NCBI GenBank assembly: GCA_017505725.1
Contig: JAFVOR010000065.1
Span: 1-43,523 of the forward strand
Direction: 5' to 3'
DNA: 43,523 nucleotides
DNA from: Alistipes sp.
GTDB lineage: Bacteria; Bacteroidota; Bacteroidia; Bacteroidales; Rikenellaceae
Made by a program: the position numbers and the translations under genes. The notes beneath the pieces are model-generated. The model had not been told where the DNA came from and did not search any database. It saw nothing but the letters and a program-made list of their open reading frames with translations. Of this stretch, positions 7,644-16,025 are shown one piece after another (position 1 is the first letter of the stretch; every line of letters begins with the position of its first letter).

Positions 7644-9701
7644 CTATCTGTTAAATGTACTTGCAGCGTTCTTCAAGCCACCCGCCATTCCGCCGATGTT
7701 CATTCCGCCGCCCATTCCGCCCATTGCGCCGCCGCTCTGTTGGGTATGGTTATCCTTATCCTTCGCCTCACGCTGCTTCTTCTCCCACTCCTCGGCAAGT
7801 TTCTGCAAGCGCGAAGCCTCCTTGTCGTCGAGCATCTTCACCAGATTCTCCATCGTCATCGGCACAAAGATCTTCGACATATCGAGCTTGATCTCGAAGT
7901 CCCAATTCATCTTGGTAGTAAAGACATCCTCGCCTCGCTCGTTGAAGTAGGACTCGGCACGCTCGGGTTGCAATCCCGCAATCACATCACCCGCATCCCA
8001 CCGTCCGTTGCCATTCTTATCCTCGATTATACGGAGACGGATATCGCCTGGCGCAACATAGTTGAAGCGGTACTTGCCACTCTTGACACCCTTGAGCTCC
8101 TGCAAGGTCTTGCCCGAGTTGTCGGTGAGCAGGACAATGTAGCTGTTTCGGCCCACACCTGCAACATCGAGCGACACGGTAGCAAACTTCTCGGGGTCGA
8201 AGGTGGCAAACTCCATCACCGTAGAGTCGTTCTCGTAGCCCATCACATCGGAGACGCTCCTCTTTGGGATATAGAGGCTGTAGTTGCTTTTCTCCTTCCA
8301 GTCGGCAACCACCCGCCAGCGACACATATTCAACGAGTCGCGCTCGAGATGCCACTTGATAGGAGTTTTCTTCTTCTGCTCGTCGACCATTGCAATCTCC
8401 ATTGCAGTGGTATCGAACTTGATGGCTGGCGATCCGAAGGTGATGTCGAAGCCCTTCTCGGGGTTGATCTCCTTGCCGGCAGATATCTTGAGCGAGAAGA
8501 GATTCTTGGCATTAGGGTTCTTGTACTCGCGCCCCTCGGCAAGGGCTCGCTCCTTCTCCTTCTCGATGCGCTCACGCTCCTTCTGCTCCTCCTTAGTCTC
8601 GACAAGTTTCCACGCCAACTTCAGAGGCTCTCGCGTCTTGGAGAGCTGACGCAACGAGTCGTGACGGTAGTAGACAATCTTGCCCTTGATGGTGTCGGGC
8701 AACTCCTTCGCATCGACATTGAACCACAACGCCACTGTATCGCGTCCGTTGGTCTGCGGATCGATCAAGACCTTGTCGCTCGGAATATTGTCAAAGATTA
8801 GCGAGTCGATACGCGGATAGTCGGCATTGAAGTAGAGCAACGCCTTCTTCTGCTCGGGGCGCTGTGCATCGACAAGACGCTGATTGACGAAGGCCTTGTC
8901 GGTAAACATTCGGAAGTAGAGTTGCGGCTCGGCACTCGGATACATACGCAACGAGTCGAACCATATTCCAAACTCGGGTAGATTGACAGGGTTGTAGATG
9001 GTATCGAGCAATCCCACCATATCGGTACCCGGCTCGTAGAGCTGATTGTCGTTCTTGTCGCCGATGGCGTAGATGCGATAGTTTACAGGCTTGAGGTTTT
9101 GCGCTATGAATATACCGTTGTTCTGCGCTCGTGCAATCACATCGGGCTTGCGGTTGAATATGGTGGAGTCGTAGCCCGGTGTCTTTGGCAACGAGTCGGC
9201 AATGTAGAACCATATGAAGGTACGGCTCACCGAATCGGCCTTGTAGGAGTCGGCGGTATAGCCCGAACACATTATCGAATCGACCTTGTCGCCCGTCGAG
9301 AATACAAAGCGCATAGCGTTGAGCGGGTTGCCCTCGTTGTTGTCGCGGATGGCCGAGCCGAGGTCGATGGCGTAGGTGGTGTTCTCCTTAAGGGTGTCAC
9401 GAATGGTGATGACGATACCCTTGCCGCGCGTGGTGAGCAGAGGCTGCTTCTTCATCGCAGGCGAGGTAAACATCTCCTTGTTCTGATCCTTGATCTGCAC
9501 AAACTCGTTGAACTCGATATAGATCTTCTTCTCCTTGAAGTTGGTGGCGAAGTTATCGGGCAAGAGTTTTATGATTACGGGTGGTAGCGTATCCTTTGGG
9601 CCACCATCGGGGGTCATAATATTGGCACAACGCGTGAAGAGTGCTCCTGCAAAGAGCAGCACCGTGAAGAGGCGAAGTACTATTTTGCAATTCTTTGTCA
9701 T
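7644..9701 (-). CDS. Ig-like-domain lipoprotein
   Basis: Large exported lipoprotein (685 aa). The hydrophobic signal ends in LFTRCANIMTPDGGPKDTLPP, with the candidate lipid-bearing Cys at about 25. A bacterial Ig-like domain of the SbsA/Big_5 type follows (PPVIIKLLPDNFATNFKEKKIYIEFNE through FVFSTGD, about 40-137). After that come several beta-rich modules, including IRLRIIEDKNGNGRWDAGD, which reads like a calcium-binding loop. The tail is a charged helix followed by a Gly/Met-rich low-complexity end (AMGGMGGGMNIGG). The overall plan is common in Bacteroidetes surface proteins; the function is unknown. Gaps of 3-4 bp on both sides place it in one operon with a small lipoprotein and the beta-barrel. 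Confidence 0.75.
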   Translation of the reverse strand: MTKNCKIVLRLFTVLLFAGALFTRCANIMTPDGGPKDTLPPVIIKLLPDNFATNFKEKKIYIEFNEFVQIKDQNKEMFTSPAMKKQPLLTTRGKGIVITIRDTLKENTTYAIDLGSAIRDNNEGNPLNAMRFVFSTGDKVDSIMCSGYTADSYKADSVSRTFIWFYIADSLPKTPGYDSTIFNRKPDVIARAQNNGIFIAQNLKPVNYRIYAIGDKNDNQLYEPGTDMVGLLDTIYNPVNLPEFGIWFDSLRMYPSAEPQLYFRMFTDKAFVNQRLVDAQRPEQKKALLYFNADYPRIDSLIFDNIPSDKVLIDPQTNGRDTVALWFNVDAKELPDTIKGKIVYYRHDSLRQLSKTREPLKLAWKLVETKEEQKERERIEKEKERALAEGREYKNPNAKNLFSLKISAGKEINPEKGFDITFGSPAIKFDTTAMEIAMVDEQKKKTPIKWHLERDSLNMCRWRVVADWKEKSNYSLYIPKRSVSDVMGYENDSTVMEFATFDPEKFATVSLDVAGVGRNSYIVLLTDNSGKTLQELKGVKSGKYRFNYVAPGDIRLRIIEDKNGNGRWDAGDVIAGLQPERAESYFNERGEDVFTTKMNWDFEIKLDMSKIFVPMTMENLVKMLDDKEASRLQKLAEEWEKKQREAKDKDNHTQQSGGAMGGMGGGMNIGGMAGGLKNAASTFNR

Positions 9702-9704
9702 CTC

Positions 9705-10235
9705 TTATTCGTTTTCGGTTGTTGGCGTAGGCACTACGGTCCACTTGTAGCCATCCTTCGACCCCTCGGTGTAGATCTCCGTCTTCCACTTGTGGAAGAT
9801 GAGGGTGAGGTAGGTGTAGTGGAGGTTTATAGCCTCCGCCTTACGATAGTTGTAGGCAAACATCTGCGCCTCGGGATAGACCACCACGACCAATGCCGGT
9901 GAGCCACCCTGAAAGAGCGAGAGGTAGGTTACATCCGAGCCTTCGGCCTGATAGAGTTCACTCTCGCCATCGGGCACGCTTCGAGTCTCACCCGTCTCGG
10001 GATGGGTGATAATCTTTGCCGCAGCATCCTCATACGAGGCGATTACCCAATCCTCCTTCTCGGTGTAGTAGAGATAGGCATAGCAACCCTCGGCAGCCAC
10101 CGTTCCTCCGCCCGAGGTCTCCTCCGAGAGCACCTTGATACGCAGAGTTGTGTCGGTGGTCACCTTCTTGAAGCAACCTGTGGCGAAAAATGCCACAACC
10201 ATCACAATGGTTATATTTCGCAGAATCTTACCCAT
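9705..10235 (-). CDS. Small lipoprotein of unknown function
   Basis: Predicted lipoprotein of 176 aa with signal and lipobox FFATGC (Cys about residue 21). The mature part is probably beta-rich and has no motif I recognise. A proline- and threonine-rich tail ends the protein. Its first codons overlap the end of folK by 8 bp, and the Ig-like lipoprotein starts 3 bp after its stop, so it is embedded in the six-gene operon and may act with the two envelope proteins that follow. Confidence 0.65.
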   Translation of the reverse strand: MGKILRNITIVMVVAFFATGCFKKVTTDTTLRIKVLSEETSGGGTVAAEGCYAYLYYTEKEDWVIASYEDAAAKIITHPETGETRSVPDGESELYQAEGSDVTYLSLFQGGSPALVVVVYPEAQMFAYNYRKAEAINLHYTYLTLIFHKWKTEIYTEGSKDGYKWTVVPTPTTENE

Positions 10236-10704
10236 AAATATTCTCTATCTTTGCGGCCAACTCTGCCCTACTGCACTGCAACAGTTCGCAAGTCGGCACA
10301 ATCACAAAATCGCGCTCCATAATCAGCGGATGAGGCACCTTCAAACGCTCGGTCGAGATATGCTCATCGTCGTAGAAGAGGATATCCAAATCCAATGTTC
10401 GCGAGCAGTATCTTGCCCCCTCTCGAGCCTTCTCCTCACGCTCCGCCTCACGATCACGCCCCAGCAGAGCCTCGGTCGCCTGCAACACATCGAGCAACGC
10501 CTCCGCCTCCAATGCAGTCTCGACCTCCCAAGCCACATTCACAAAGAGCATCTCGCACTCGAAGCCCCACGCCCTACTCTCGTAGTTCTGCGACCTCGCC
10601 ACAACGCTCACACCTCGCTCGGCCAAGCACTGCTCCGCCTCGACAAAGCGTGCTGCCACATCGCCGATGTTACCCCCTGCAAGAATTATGGCACGATGCA
10701 TCAC
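10228..10704 (-). CDS. folK: HPPK, 2-amino-4-hydroxy-6-hydroxymethyldihydropteridine diphosphokinase
   Basis: This cytoplasmic folate-pathway enzyme transfers pyrophosphate from ATP to the pterin alcohol before dihydropteroate synthesis. At 158 aa it has the normal HPPK length. The glycine-rich start (AIILAGGNIGDVAARF), the SQNYESRAWGFECEMLFVNVAW segment and the signature RTLDLDILFYDDEHI followed by LKVPHPLIMERDFVIVP are all present, with the two Asp of DLDI as magnesium ligands. It overlaps holB by 4 bp and the next lipoprotein by 8 bp. Confidence 0.92.
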   Translation of the reverse strand: MMHRAIILAGGNIGDVAARFVEAEQCLAERGVSVVARSQNYESRAWGFECEMLFVNVAWEVETALEAEALLDVLQATEALLGRDREAEREEKAREGARYCSRTLDLDILFYDDEHISTERLKVPHPLIMERDFVIVPTCELLQCSRAELAAKIENIYG

Positions 10705-11849
10705 TTTCCAAAGTTTATATAGCGACTCGTAGCCAGCGCAAAGTAGGACAAGACGATGCGGGGATCGCCATTCTGTCTCAGTCGGCGCAAAGCCTCCTCG
10801 AGCAACTCGATTATCTGTTCGATATTCTCCGAACCGATGTAAGGCGAGAACTTCGAGCAGAAGTCAGCCTCCTCGCCCCAAAGATACGAAGCCTCGGCAA
10901 CACCTGCGTGGGTGATGTAGGCCTCACGCAGCAGTCGTGCAAAGTCCGCCATAAGACCCATCTGTCGCTCACGCGAGAGCGATGCAACCTCGTCGGCCCA
11001 AGCCAGCAGCTCGAGGTGTTTGTTGAGGTAGCAGTGGCGCATCATTGTGCGGAAGAGGTTGAAGTTCTCGTTTTTGATCTCATCCTCCTCGCCCGAGAGC
11101 ATCTGTCGCAACTGCAACAGGTCGCCACTCGCAAGGCGTGCCATATTTCGCACCTCCGCCTCGTCGGCAATACCACCTTTGCGAATCTCTGCCACCATCT
11201 CCTCCTGCGCAATGCGAGGCACGGTGACCTCTTGTGTACGCGAAAGGATGGTGCCGAGAATCTTGTCGGGCTGCTCGGTGACGAGGATAAATATCGTATC
11301 CTCCCAAGGCTCCTCCAAGATTTTGAGTATCATATTCGAAGCCCTCTCGTTCATCGTCTCGGGCAACCATATAAGCATCGTCTTATACCTCGAAGCGAAG
11401 GACTTGAACGAGAGTTTGCGAATCATCTCCTCCGCCTCGCGCACCGCAATAGCACCCTTGAGTGTCTTGCCCAGGTCGAGCATATCGTACCACTGCTGTG
11501 GCGAGAAGTAGCCACCCGTACTCTCGAACAACGAGCGGAACTCGTCGATAAAGTCGGTTGCCACCAAGCCTCTCTCGGGTTTCTTGCCCTGCTTGTTCAC
11601 TGGGAAGACGATGTGGAGGTCGGGGTGCGCCAACTTCTCTATCTGTCGACACGAAGGGCACTCGCCACACGAATCGCCATCGTGACGGTTGGTGCAGTGG
11701 AGATATTGGGTGTATGCCAATGCCAAAGGGAGCGTACCCGAGCCCGCCGCACCTACAAAGAGTTGTGCGTGGCTGATACGACCGCCATCAATACCCGCTG
11801 CCAATCGTCGCTTCAGATCGGTGTGTCCTATAATATCGCAAAATCTCAT
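10701..11849 (-). CDS. holB: DNA polymerase III subunit delta'
   Basis: Clamp-loader subunit of 382 aa with an AAA+ fold. The N-terminal RFCDIIGHTDLKRRL is standard for the family. The phosphate loop reads GAAGSGT at residues 33-39 and lacks the lysine, as expected for a stator subunit that does not hydrolyse ATP. A zinc site is formed by Cys52, Cys61, Cys64 and Cys67. The SRC-type segment appears as GTILSRTQEVTVPRI, so the usual Arg-Cys pair is Arg-Thr. A loop not usual in E. coli HolB (IVFPVNKQGKKPERGLVATDF) follows the zinc module. Both ends overlap neighbouring genes by 4 bp, so expression is coupled. Confidence 0.88.
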   Translation of the reverse strand: MRFCDIIGHTDLKRRLAAGIDGGRISHAQLFVGAAGSGTLPLALAYTQYLHCTNRHDGDSCGECPSCRQIEKLAHPDLHIVFPVNKQGKKPERGLVATDFIDEFRSLFESTGGYFSPQQWYDMLDLGKTLKGAIAVREAEEMIRKLSFKSFASRYKTMLIWLPETMNERASNMILKILEEPWEDTIFILVTEQPDKILGTILSRTQEVTVPRIAQEEMVAEIRKGGIADEAEVRNMARLASGDLLQLRQMLSGEEDEIKNENFNLFRTMMRHCYLNKHLELLAWADEVASLSRERQMGLMADFARLLREAYITHAGVAEASYLWGEEADFCSKFSPYIGSENIEQIIELLEEALRRLRQNGDPRIVLSYFALATSRYINFGK

Positions 11850-13315
11850 CGTTTACCCCTCCTCAAAAAATGGTTTATCAGACCCTCTACATCAATCTTC
11901 TCACGCCACACTGCGTAGCACAGATAGATAACGATAAATAGGGTCGAAACGGTATATCGCACCACATCGTTCGGCAAAGAGAGTCTCTCCGCCACAAAGA
12001 ATATGGCAAGAGCCAATGCCACATACTCGGCCATTCGACCAAACTGATATGGCGTAGGATAGTACAATCGGTTGAGCACAATGCTCACCACCACCATCAC
12101 CACCTCGGCAGCAAAGCGACTCCAGGCCGCTCCGTAGTAGCCCATACGAGGTATCAGCAGCGCACCGAAACCCACCGAGCAGACCAGGCCCGTGAGGGTG
12201 ATCCACAACGCATATCGGGTCTTCTCCTCCCTCTTGTACCAGAACGAGAGGTTGAGCCACACGCCACTCAGAATGTTTGCACCAAGCACCACGGGCAGGA
12301 TGTGGATACCCTCGCGGAAGTCGCGTCCCACAATCAGCGCAAAGATGTCACGATAGAGGGCAATGGCGAGGAATATAAACATCGAGACCATCACAAAGTA
12401 TTTCAACGCCGCAGCATTCATCTCCACGAACTCCTCCTTGCGGAAGTTCGAGAGGAAGAATGGCTCGGCAGCGAGGCGGTACATCTGCGTAAAGAGGGTC
12501 ATCACCACCGCAATCTTGGTGATTGCGCCATAGATGCCGAGTTGCGCCATAGCTGCATCGGGCACAAGGTACTTGATGAGTTGGCGGTCGATAAACTCGT
12601 TGGCTGTACCCGCAATGCCCGAGAGGAGCAGCGGCAACGAGTAGCCGAATATCAGGAGCAGCAATGCCCCATCAATCTTGAGACTCACACGCCCCGAGAC
12701 AACAAGCACCGCCACAAAGGTTGTAACACTTGCTATAAGGTTGGCAACAAATGCCCAGCCCACGCCAAACTCGCTATCGAAGAGCCCCATAGCCCAGAAC
12801 AGCACAGCAAAGCCCACCTGCAAGACAATATTAAAGAGCTTGAGCAAGACATAGTGCAGAGCCTTGCCCTGCTCACGCAATCGTGCAAACGGGATGCACG
12901 ACGCCACATCCATCATCACAATGGCGGCCACGGTCACCACATAGAGCGGATGGGCGGCATAGACCTCGCCCATAAGCGCCGAAGCCTCGTTGCGAAGGAG
13001 GAGCACCACCGCAAAGAATAGCAACGCAGCCAGCGATGTGACACCCCACGTGGTGGCAAAGAGCTTGCGCTTGCCCTGCTCGATGTCGCCACCCTCGGCC
13101 TCGGCCTTGGCGGCAAAGCGGAAGTAGCTCGACTCCATACCCATAGTGAGCACCACCAGCGCAAACGGAATCAGGGCGTAGACATCGGTGATGATGCCAT
13201 ACGACTCCACTCCGAAAATGCGGGTGTAGAATGGCGTCAGCAGGTAGCTCAGCATTCTGCCGAGTATGGTGCTGATGCCATAGATAGCGGTCTGTTTTGC
13301 GAGTTTTTCGATCAT
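11846..13315 (-). CDS. Oligosaccharide flippase (Wzx-like, MATE/MurJ superfamily)
   Basis: Polytopic inner-membrane protein of 489 aa with about 12-14 hydrophobic helices. It begins with the typical KLAKQTAIYGISTILGRMLSYLLTPFYTRIF stretch of polysaccharide transporters. It is expected to flip lipid-linked sugar repeats for capsule, O-antigen or S-layer glycan across the membrane. It is the first gene of the six-gene minus operon, with a TATCTTTG promoter box 43 bp upstream of the start. The window also holds two GT2 enzymes and a Stealth transferase, but those lie 6 kb away on separate units, so the physiological link is only inferred. Confidence 0.85.
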   Translation of the reverse strand: MIEKLAKQTAIYGISTILGRMLSYLLTPFYTRIFGVESYGIITDVYALIPFALVVLTMGMESSYFRFAAKAEAEGGDIEQGKRKLFATTWGVTSLAALLFFAVVLLLRNEASALMGEVYAAHPLYVVTVAAIVMMDVASCIPFARLREQGKALHYVLLKLFNIVLQVGFAVLFWAMGLFDSEFGVGWAFVANLIASVTTFVAVLVVSGRVSLKIDGALLLLIFGYSLPLLLSGIAGTANEFIDRQLIKYLVPDAAMAQLGIYGAITKIAVVMTLFTQMYRLAAEPFFLSNFRKEEFVEMNAAALKYFVMVSMFIFLAIALYRDIFALIVGRDFREGIHILPVVLGANILSGVWLNLSFWYKREEKTRYALWITLTGLVCSVGFGALLIPRMGYYGAAWSRFAAEVVMVVVSIVLNRLYYPTPYQFGRMAEYVALALAIFFVAERLSLPNDVVRYTVSTLFIVIYLCYAVWREKIDVEGLINHFLRRGKR

Positions 13316-13319
13316 AAAT

Positions 13320-13350
13320 CACACGCATATGTGCGTATGCGCACACATAC
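13320..13350. other. 31-bp perfect alternating purine-pyrimidine tract
   Basis: Every base from 13320 to 13350 alternates pyrimidine and purine (CACACGCATATGTGCG, then TATGCGCACACATAC), and the tract also contains short inverted repeats such as GTGCG/CGCAC. Sequences of this kind can adopt left-handed Z-DNA or a cruciform under negative supercoiling. It sits between the flippase start and the divergent promoter boxes, inside the flippase 5' leader. Confidence 0.75.
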
Positions 13351-13357
13351 CAAGGTG

Positions 13358-13365
13358 CAAAGATA
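13358..13365 (-). promoter_or_regulatory. -7 box for the flippase operon
   Basis: On the minus strand the sequence reads TATCTTTG, a perfect match to the Bacteroidetes -7 consensus TAnnTTTG. It lies 43 bp upstream of the flippase start. No clear TTTG is seen at the expected -33 distance, so support rests on the -7 box and position. Confidence 0.55.
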
Positions 13366-13426
13366 GAAAAAACTTTTAGTTTTTATGTTAAATTTTGAAA
13401 ATTAAGGTTCGTAAACGATTTTTTTG

Positions 13427-13434
13427 TACCTTTG
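13427..13434 (+). promoter_or_regulatory. -7 box for the GH3 gene
   Basis: TACCTTTG matches TAnnTTTG and lies 35 bp upstream of the GH3 ATG at 13470, divergent from the flippase box. A TTTG at 13394-13397 is further away than the usual 19-21 bp. The A-rich stretch just before the ATG is typical of Bacteroidetes translation starts. Confidence 0.6.
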
Positions 13435-13469
13435 TCGTGCATAAGAGAATTATAAAAATGTAAAACTAT

Positions 13470-15812
13470 ATGAGAAAATTAATCACTTGTTGCGTTGCAA
13501 CAATTTTGGCATTTTCAGCAGTAGCTCAACCGCAACTTACCCCGAAAAACATCGACAAGGTCATCAAAGCGATGACTCTCGAGGAGAAGGCTCACCTTGT
13601 AATCGGAGCGCGATATCTCGAAAAGAACAAGGATATGGCTGGTGAGGTGGGCTACACAGGTCGCATAATTCCTGGCGCTGCGGGCACAACCTACCCTATT
13701 CCTCGCTTGGGTATTCCTGCCATTGTTTTGGCTGATGGCCCTGCAGGATTACGCATTGCGCCAACTCGCAAAGGCGACTCGCAGACCTACTACTGCACAG
13801 GCTTCCCTGTGGGTATTCACCTCGCTTCGACTTGGAACGACGAAATCATCTACAATGTAGGTGCCACAATCGGACAGGAGGTTAAAGAGTATGGTGTTGA
13901 TATTTTGCTTTCACCAGGCGTAAATATTATGCGAAATCCTCTCTGCGGTCGCAACTTCGAGTACTACTCCGAAGATCCGCTCTTGGCGGGCAAAACTGCC
14001 GCCGCAATGATCAACGGAGTGGAGAGTCACGGCGTGGGTACATCGCTCAAACATTTTGCGGTTAACAATCAGGAAATCAATCGTTTGGCAAACGATTCAC
14101 GATTGTCGATGCGTGCCTTGCGCGAGATCTATCTGCGCAACTTCGAGATTGCCGTAAAGGAGTCTCAGCCTTGGACAATTATGACCTCGTACAACTACAT
14201 CAATGGTCGCCACGCATCGGAGGATCCGGGCTTGCTGGAGACCATTTTGCGTGACGAGTGGGGCTTCGAGGGTCTGGTGATGACCGACTGGAGCGGTGGC
14301 TACGATGTGGACAAGCAGATTGCCGCCGGCAACGACCTGATGATGCCCGGAAAGATGTTCCAATACGAGGATCTCGTAAAGGCAGTCAAGGATGGCAAAC
14401 TTGCCGAGAGCGACCTCGACATCTGCGTGAAACGAGTGCTCGAATTGGTAGTTCGCACACCCCGTTTCCAGGGCTACAAGTTCTCGAACAAGCCCGATAT
14501 GGAGGCACACGCAAAACTCACTCGCGAGGTTGCTTCGGAGGGTTTTGTGTTGCTAAAAAACAACAATTTGTCGCTCCCTCTCAAAGAGAAGAAGGTGGCT
14601 CTTTTTGGTGCTACATCCTACAACTTTATCGCAGGAGGCAAGGGTTCGGGTGATGTAAATCGTCCTTATGTTGTCGATTTGCGTGATGGCTTGGTCAACA
14701 ATGGTTTCGAACTTAACGCTCCGCTCGATGCGAAATACACCAAACATATCGAGGAGGAGAAGAAGCGCCTTGCACCGATAAAGGCGTTGCGTCGAACCCT
14801 TATTTACGATTTAGTACCTAACGAGATACAGTATCTCCACGCCGATATCGAGAACGCTGCCAAGTCAGATAGCGAGGTCGCAGTCATAACTATCGGACGC
14901 GACTCGTCCGAGGGCTTAGAGCGTCACGTCGAGCGAGACTTCTTGCTCCGTCCCGACGAGGAGGCTCTGCTCACCGCTGTATCGCGTGCGTTCCACAAGG
15001 TTGGCAAAAAGGTTGTCGTCATCTTGAACATCTGCTCGCCTGTGGAGATCGCTTCGTGGCGCGATAAGGCAGATGCTATTCTCGTATGTTGGATGCCTGG
15101 TCAGGAGGGCGGAAATTCGGTGGCAGATGTGTTGCTCGGCAAGGTGTCGCCAAGCGGAAAGCTCCCAACAACATTCCCTATCAGCTACGAGGATGTCCGC
15201 TCGGCAAAGAACTTCCCTCGCAATGTGCCTGAGACGGGCTACAACCAATCTCGTTTCAACATCTCGAAGTTGGGCAAGATATACGACGTTAAGAACATCG
15301 ACTACACCAACTACGAGGAGGATATCTATGTCGGTTACCGTGACTATGCAACCCGCAAAGTGGAGGTGGCATATCCTTTTGGATATGGTTTGACCTATTC
15401 GCAGTTCGAAATGGGCAATATGCAGGTTGTGGAGAGCAACAACGGCTACACCATAAAATGCGAGGTTAAAAACATCGGTTCGTTCCCTGCAAAGCAGGTT
15501 GTCCAACTCTACTCTTCGGAGCTCGCGCCAGAGGTTGACCGCCCCGCAATCGAGTTGCGAGGTTACAAGAAAACCCCTCTTTTGAAGGCTGGCGAGAAGT
15601 GTGTGGTTGAGATAGTTATCAAGAAGGAGGATTTGATGACCTACAACGAGAAGGTAGCCGCTTGGAAGCTCACAAAGGGAGAGTACGATCTCCTGCTCGG
15701 CTTCGACTCGCAGACCCTGCCACTCAAGCATCGCATCACCATCACGAAGGAGATTCTCAAGCCCGTTTCGACCGCTATGGCACCTGAGAAGGGGGATATA
15801 TTTATCAGATAG
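13470..15812 (+). CDS. Glycoside hydrolase family 3 beta-glucosidase-like enzyme
   Basis: Exported beta-glycosidase of 780 aa. The signal peptide ends at about residue 19 (AFSAVAQ). The N-terminal TIM barrel carries the GH3 marks: LADGPAGLR (88-95), GRNFEYYSEDP (160-170), LKHFAVNNQE (193-202) and the nucleophile Asp273 in VMTDWSGG. The alpha/beta sandwich domain follows (EGFVLLKNNNLSLPL and PGQEGGNSVADVLLGKVSPSGKLPTTFP). A C-terminal fibronectin III-like domain starts near FGYGLTYSQFEMGNM. It probably cleaves beta-linked oligosaccharides in the periplasm; the exact sugar cannot be told. It is a single-gene unit with its own promoter box and a strong hairpin after the stop. Confidence 0.92.
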   Translation: MRKLITCCVATILAFSAVAQPQLTPKNIDKVIKAMTLEEKAHLVIGARYLEKNKDMAGEVGYTGRIIPGAAGTTYPIPRLGIPAIVLADGPAGLRIAPTRKGDSQTYYCTGFPVGIHLASTWNDEIIYNVGATIGQEVKEYGVDILLSPGVNIMRNPLCGRNFEYYSEDPLLAGKTAAAMINGVESHGVGTSLKHFAVNNQEINRLANDSRLSMRALREIYLRNFEIAVKESQPWTIMTSYNYINGRHASEDPGLLETILRDEWGFEGLVMTDWSGGYDVDKQIAAGNDLMMPGKMFQYEDLVKAVKDGKLAESDLDICVKRVLELVVRTPRFQGYKFSNKPDMEAHAKLTREVASEGFVLLKNNNLSLPLKEKKVALFGATSYNFIAGGKGSGDVNRPYVVDLRDGLVNNGFELNAPLDAKYTKHIEEEKKRLAPIKALRRTLIYDLVPNEIQYLHADIENAAKSDSEVAVITIGRDSSEGLERHVERDFLLRPDEEALLTAVSRAFHKVGKKVVVILNICSPVEIASWRDKADAILVCWMPGQEGGNSVADVLLGKVSPSGKLPTTFPISYEDVRSAKNFPRNVPETGYNQSRFNISKLGKIYDVKNIDYTNYEEDIYVGYRDYATRKVEVAYPFGYGLTYSQFEMGNMQVVESNNGYTIKCEVKNIGSFPAKQVVQLYSSELAPEVDRPAIELRGYKKTPLLKAGEKCVVEIVIKKEDLMTYNEKVAAWKLTKGEYDLLLGFDSQTLPLKHRITITKEILKPVSTAMAPEKGDIFIR

Positions 15813-15837
15813 TAGGGCTATTATAGAGAGACAAAAG

Positions 15838-15876
15838 ATGAGTGTGTCCAACAAGTTTTTTTTTGGACACACTCAT
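15838..15876. terminator. Hairpin terminator between convergent genes
   Basis: A perfect 13-bp inverted repeat (ATGAGTGTGTCCA at 15838-15850 and its complement at 15864-15876) encloses a T-rich 13-nt loop. It lies 25 bp after the GH3 stop and can end transcription from either direction. The 3' T-run is weak, so it resembles other Bacteroidetes terminators more than a canonical E. coli one. Confidence 0.75.
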
Positions 15877-15883
15877 TCTTTCA

Positions 15884-16003
15884 GAAGTTGTATAACAAGA
15901 GGGATTTCAAGGCTTGCGTAGCCCGAAAAAGCGAAGTTTACTAGGCGTAAATGAGCATTTTGAGGGCAAGCGTAACGAAGAAATCACCTTGTTAGACAGC
16001 TTC
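15884..16003. repeat. 120-bp element with imperfect terminal inverted repeats
   Basis: The left end (15884-15908, GAAGTTGTATAACAAG then AGGGATTTC) and the right end (15980-16003) are inverted copies of each other; reversed, the right end reads GAAGCTGTCTAACAAG then GTGATTTC. The 71-bp middle holds no gene and contains partly complementary GGCTTGCGTAGCCC and GGGCAAGCGT segments. It looks like a small MITE or structured intergenic repeat. It sits between the terminator and the convergent glycosidase gene. Confidence 0.7.
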
Positions 16004-16025
16004 ATCTTTTTTCGGATATAGGAGA

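Noticed and set aside
10701-11849. Damaged holB because the P-loop lysine is missing
   Set aside because: Delta' subunits commonly lack a working P-loop; the zinc module and length are intact.
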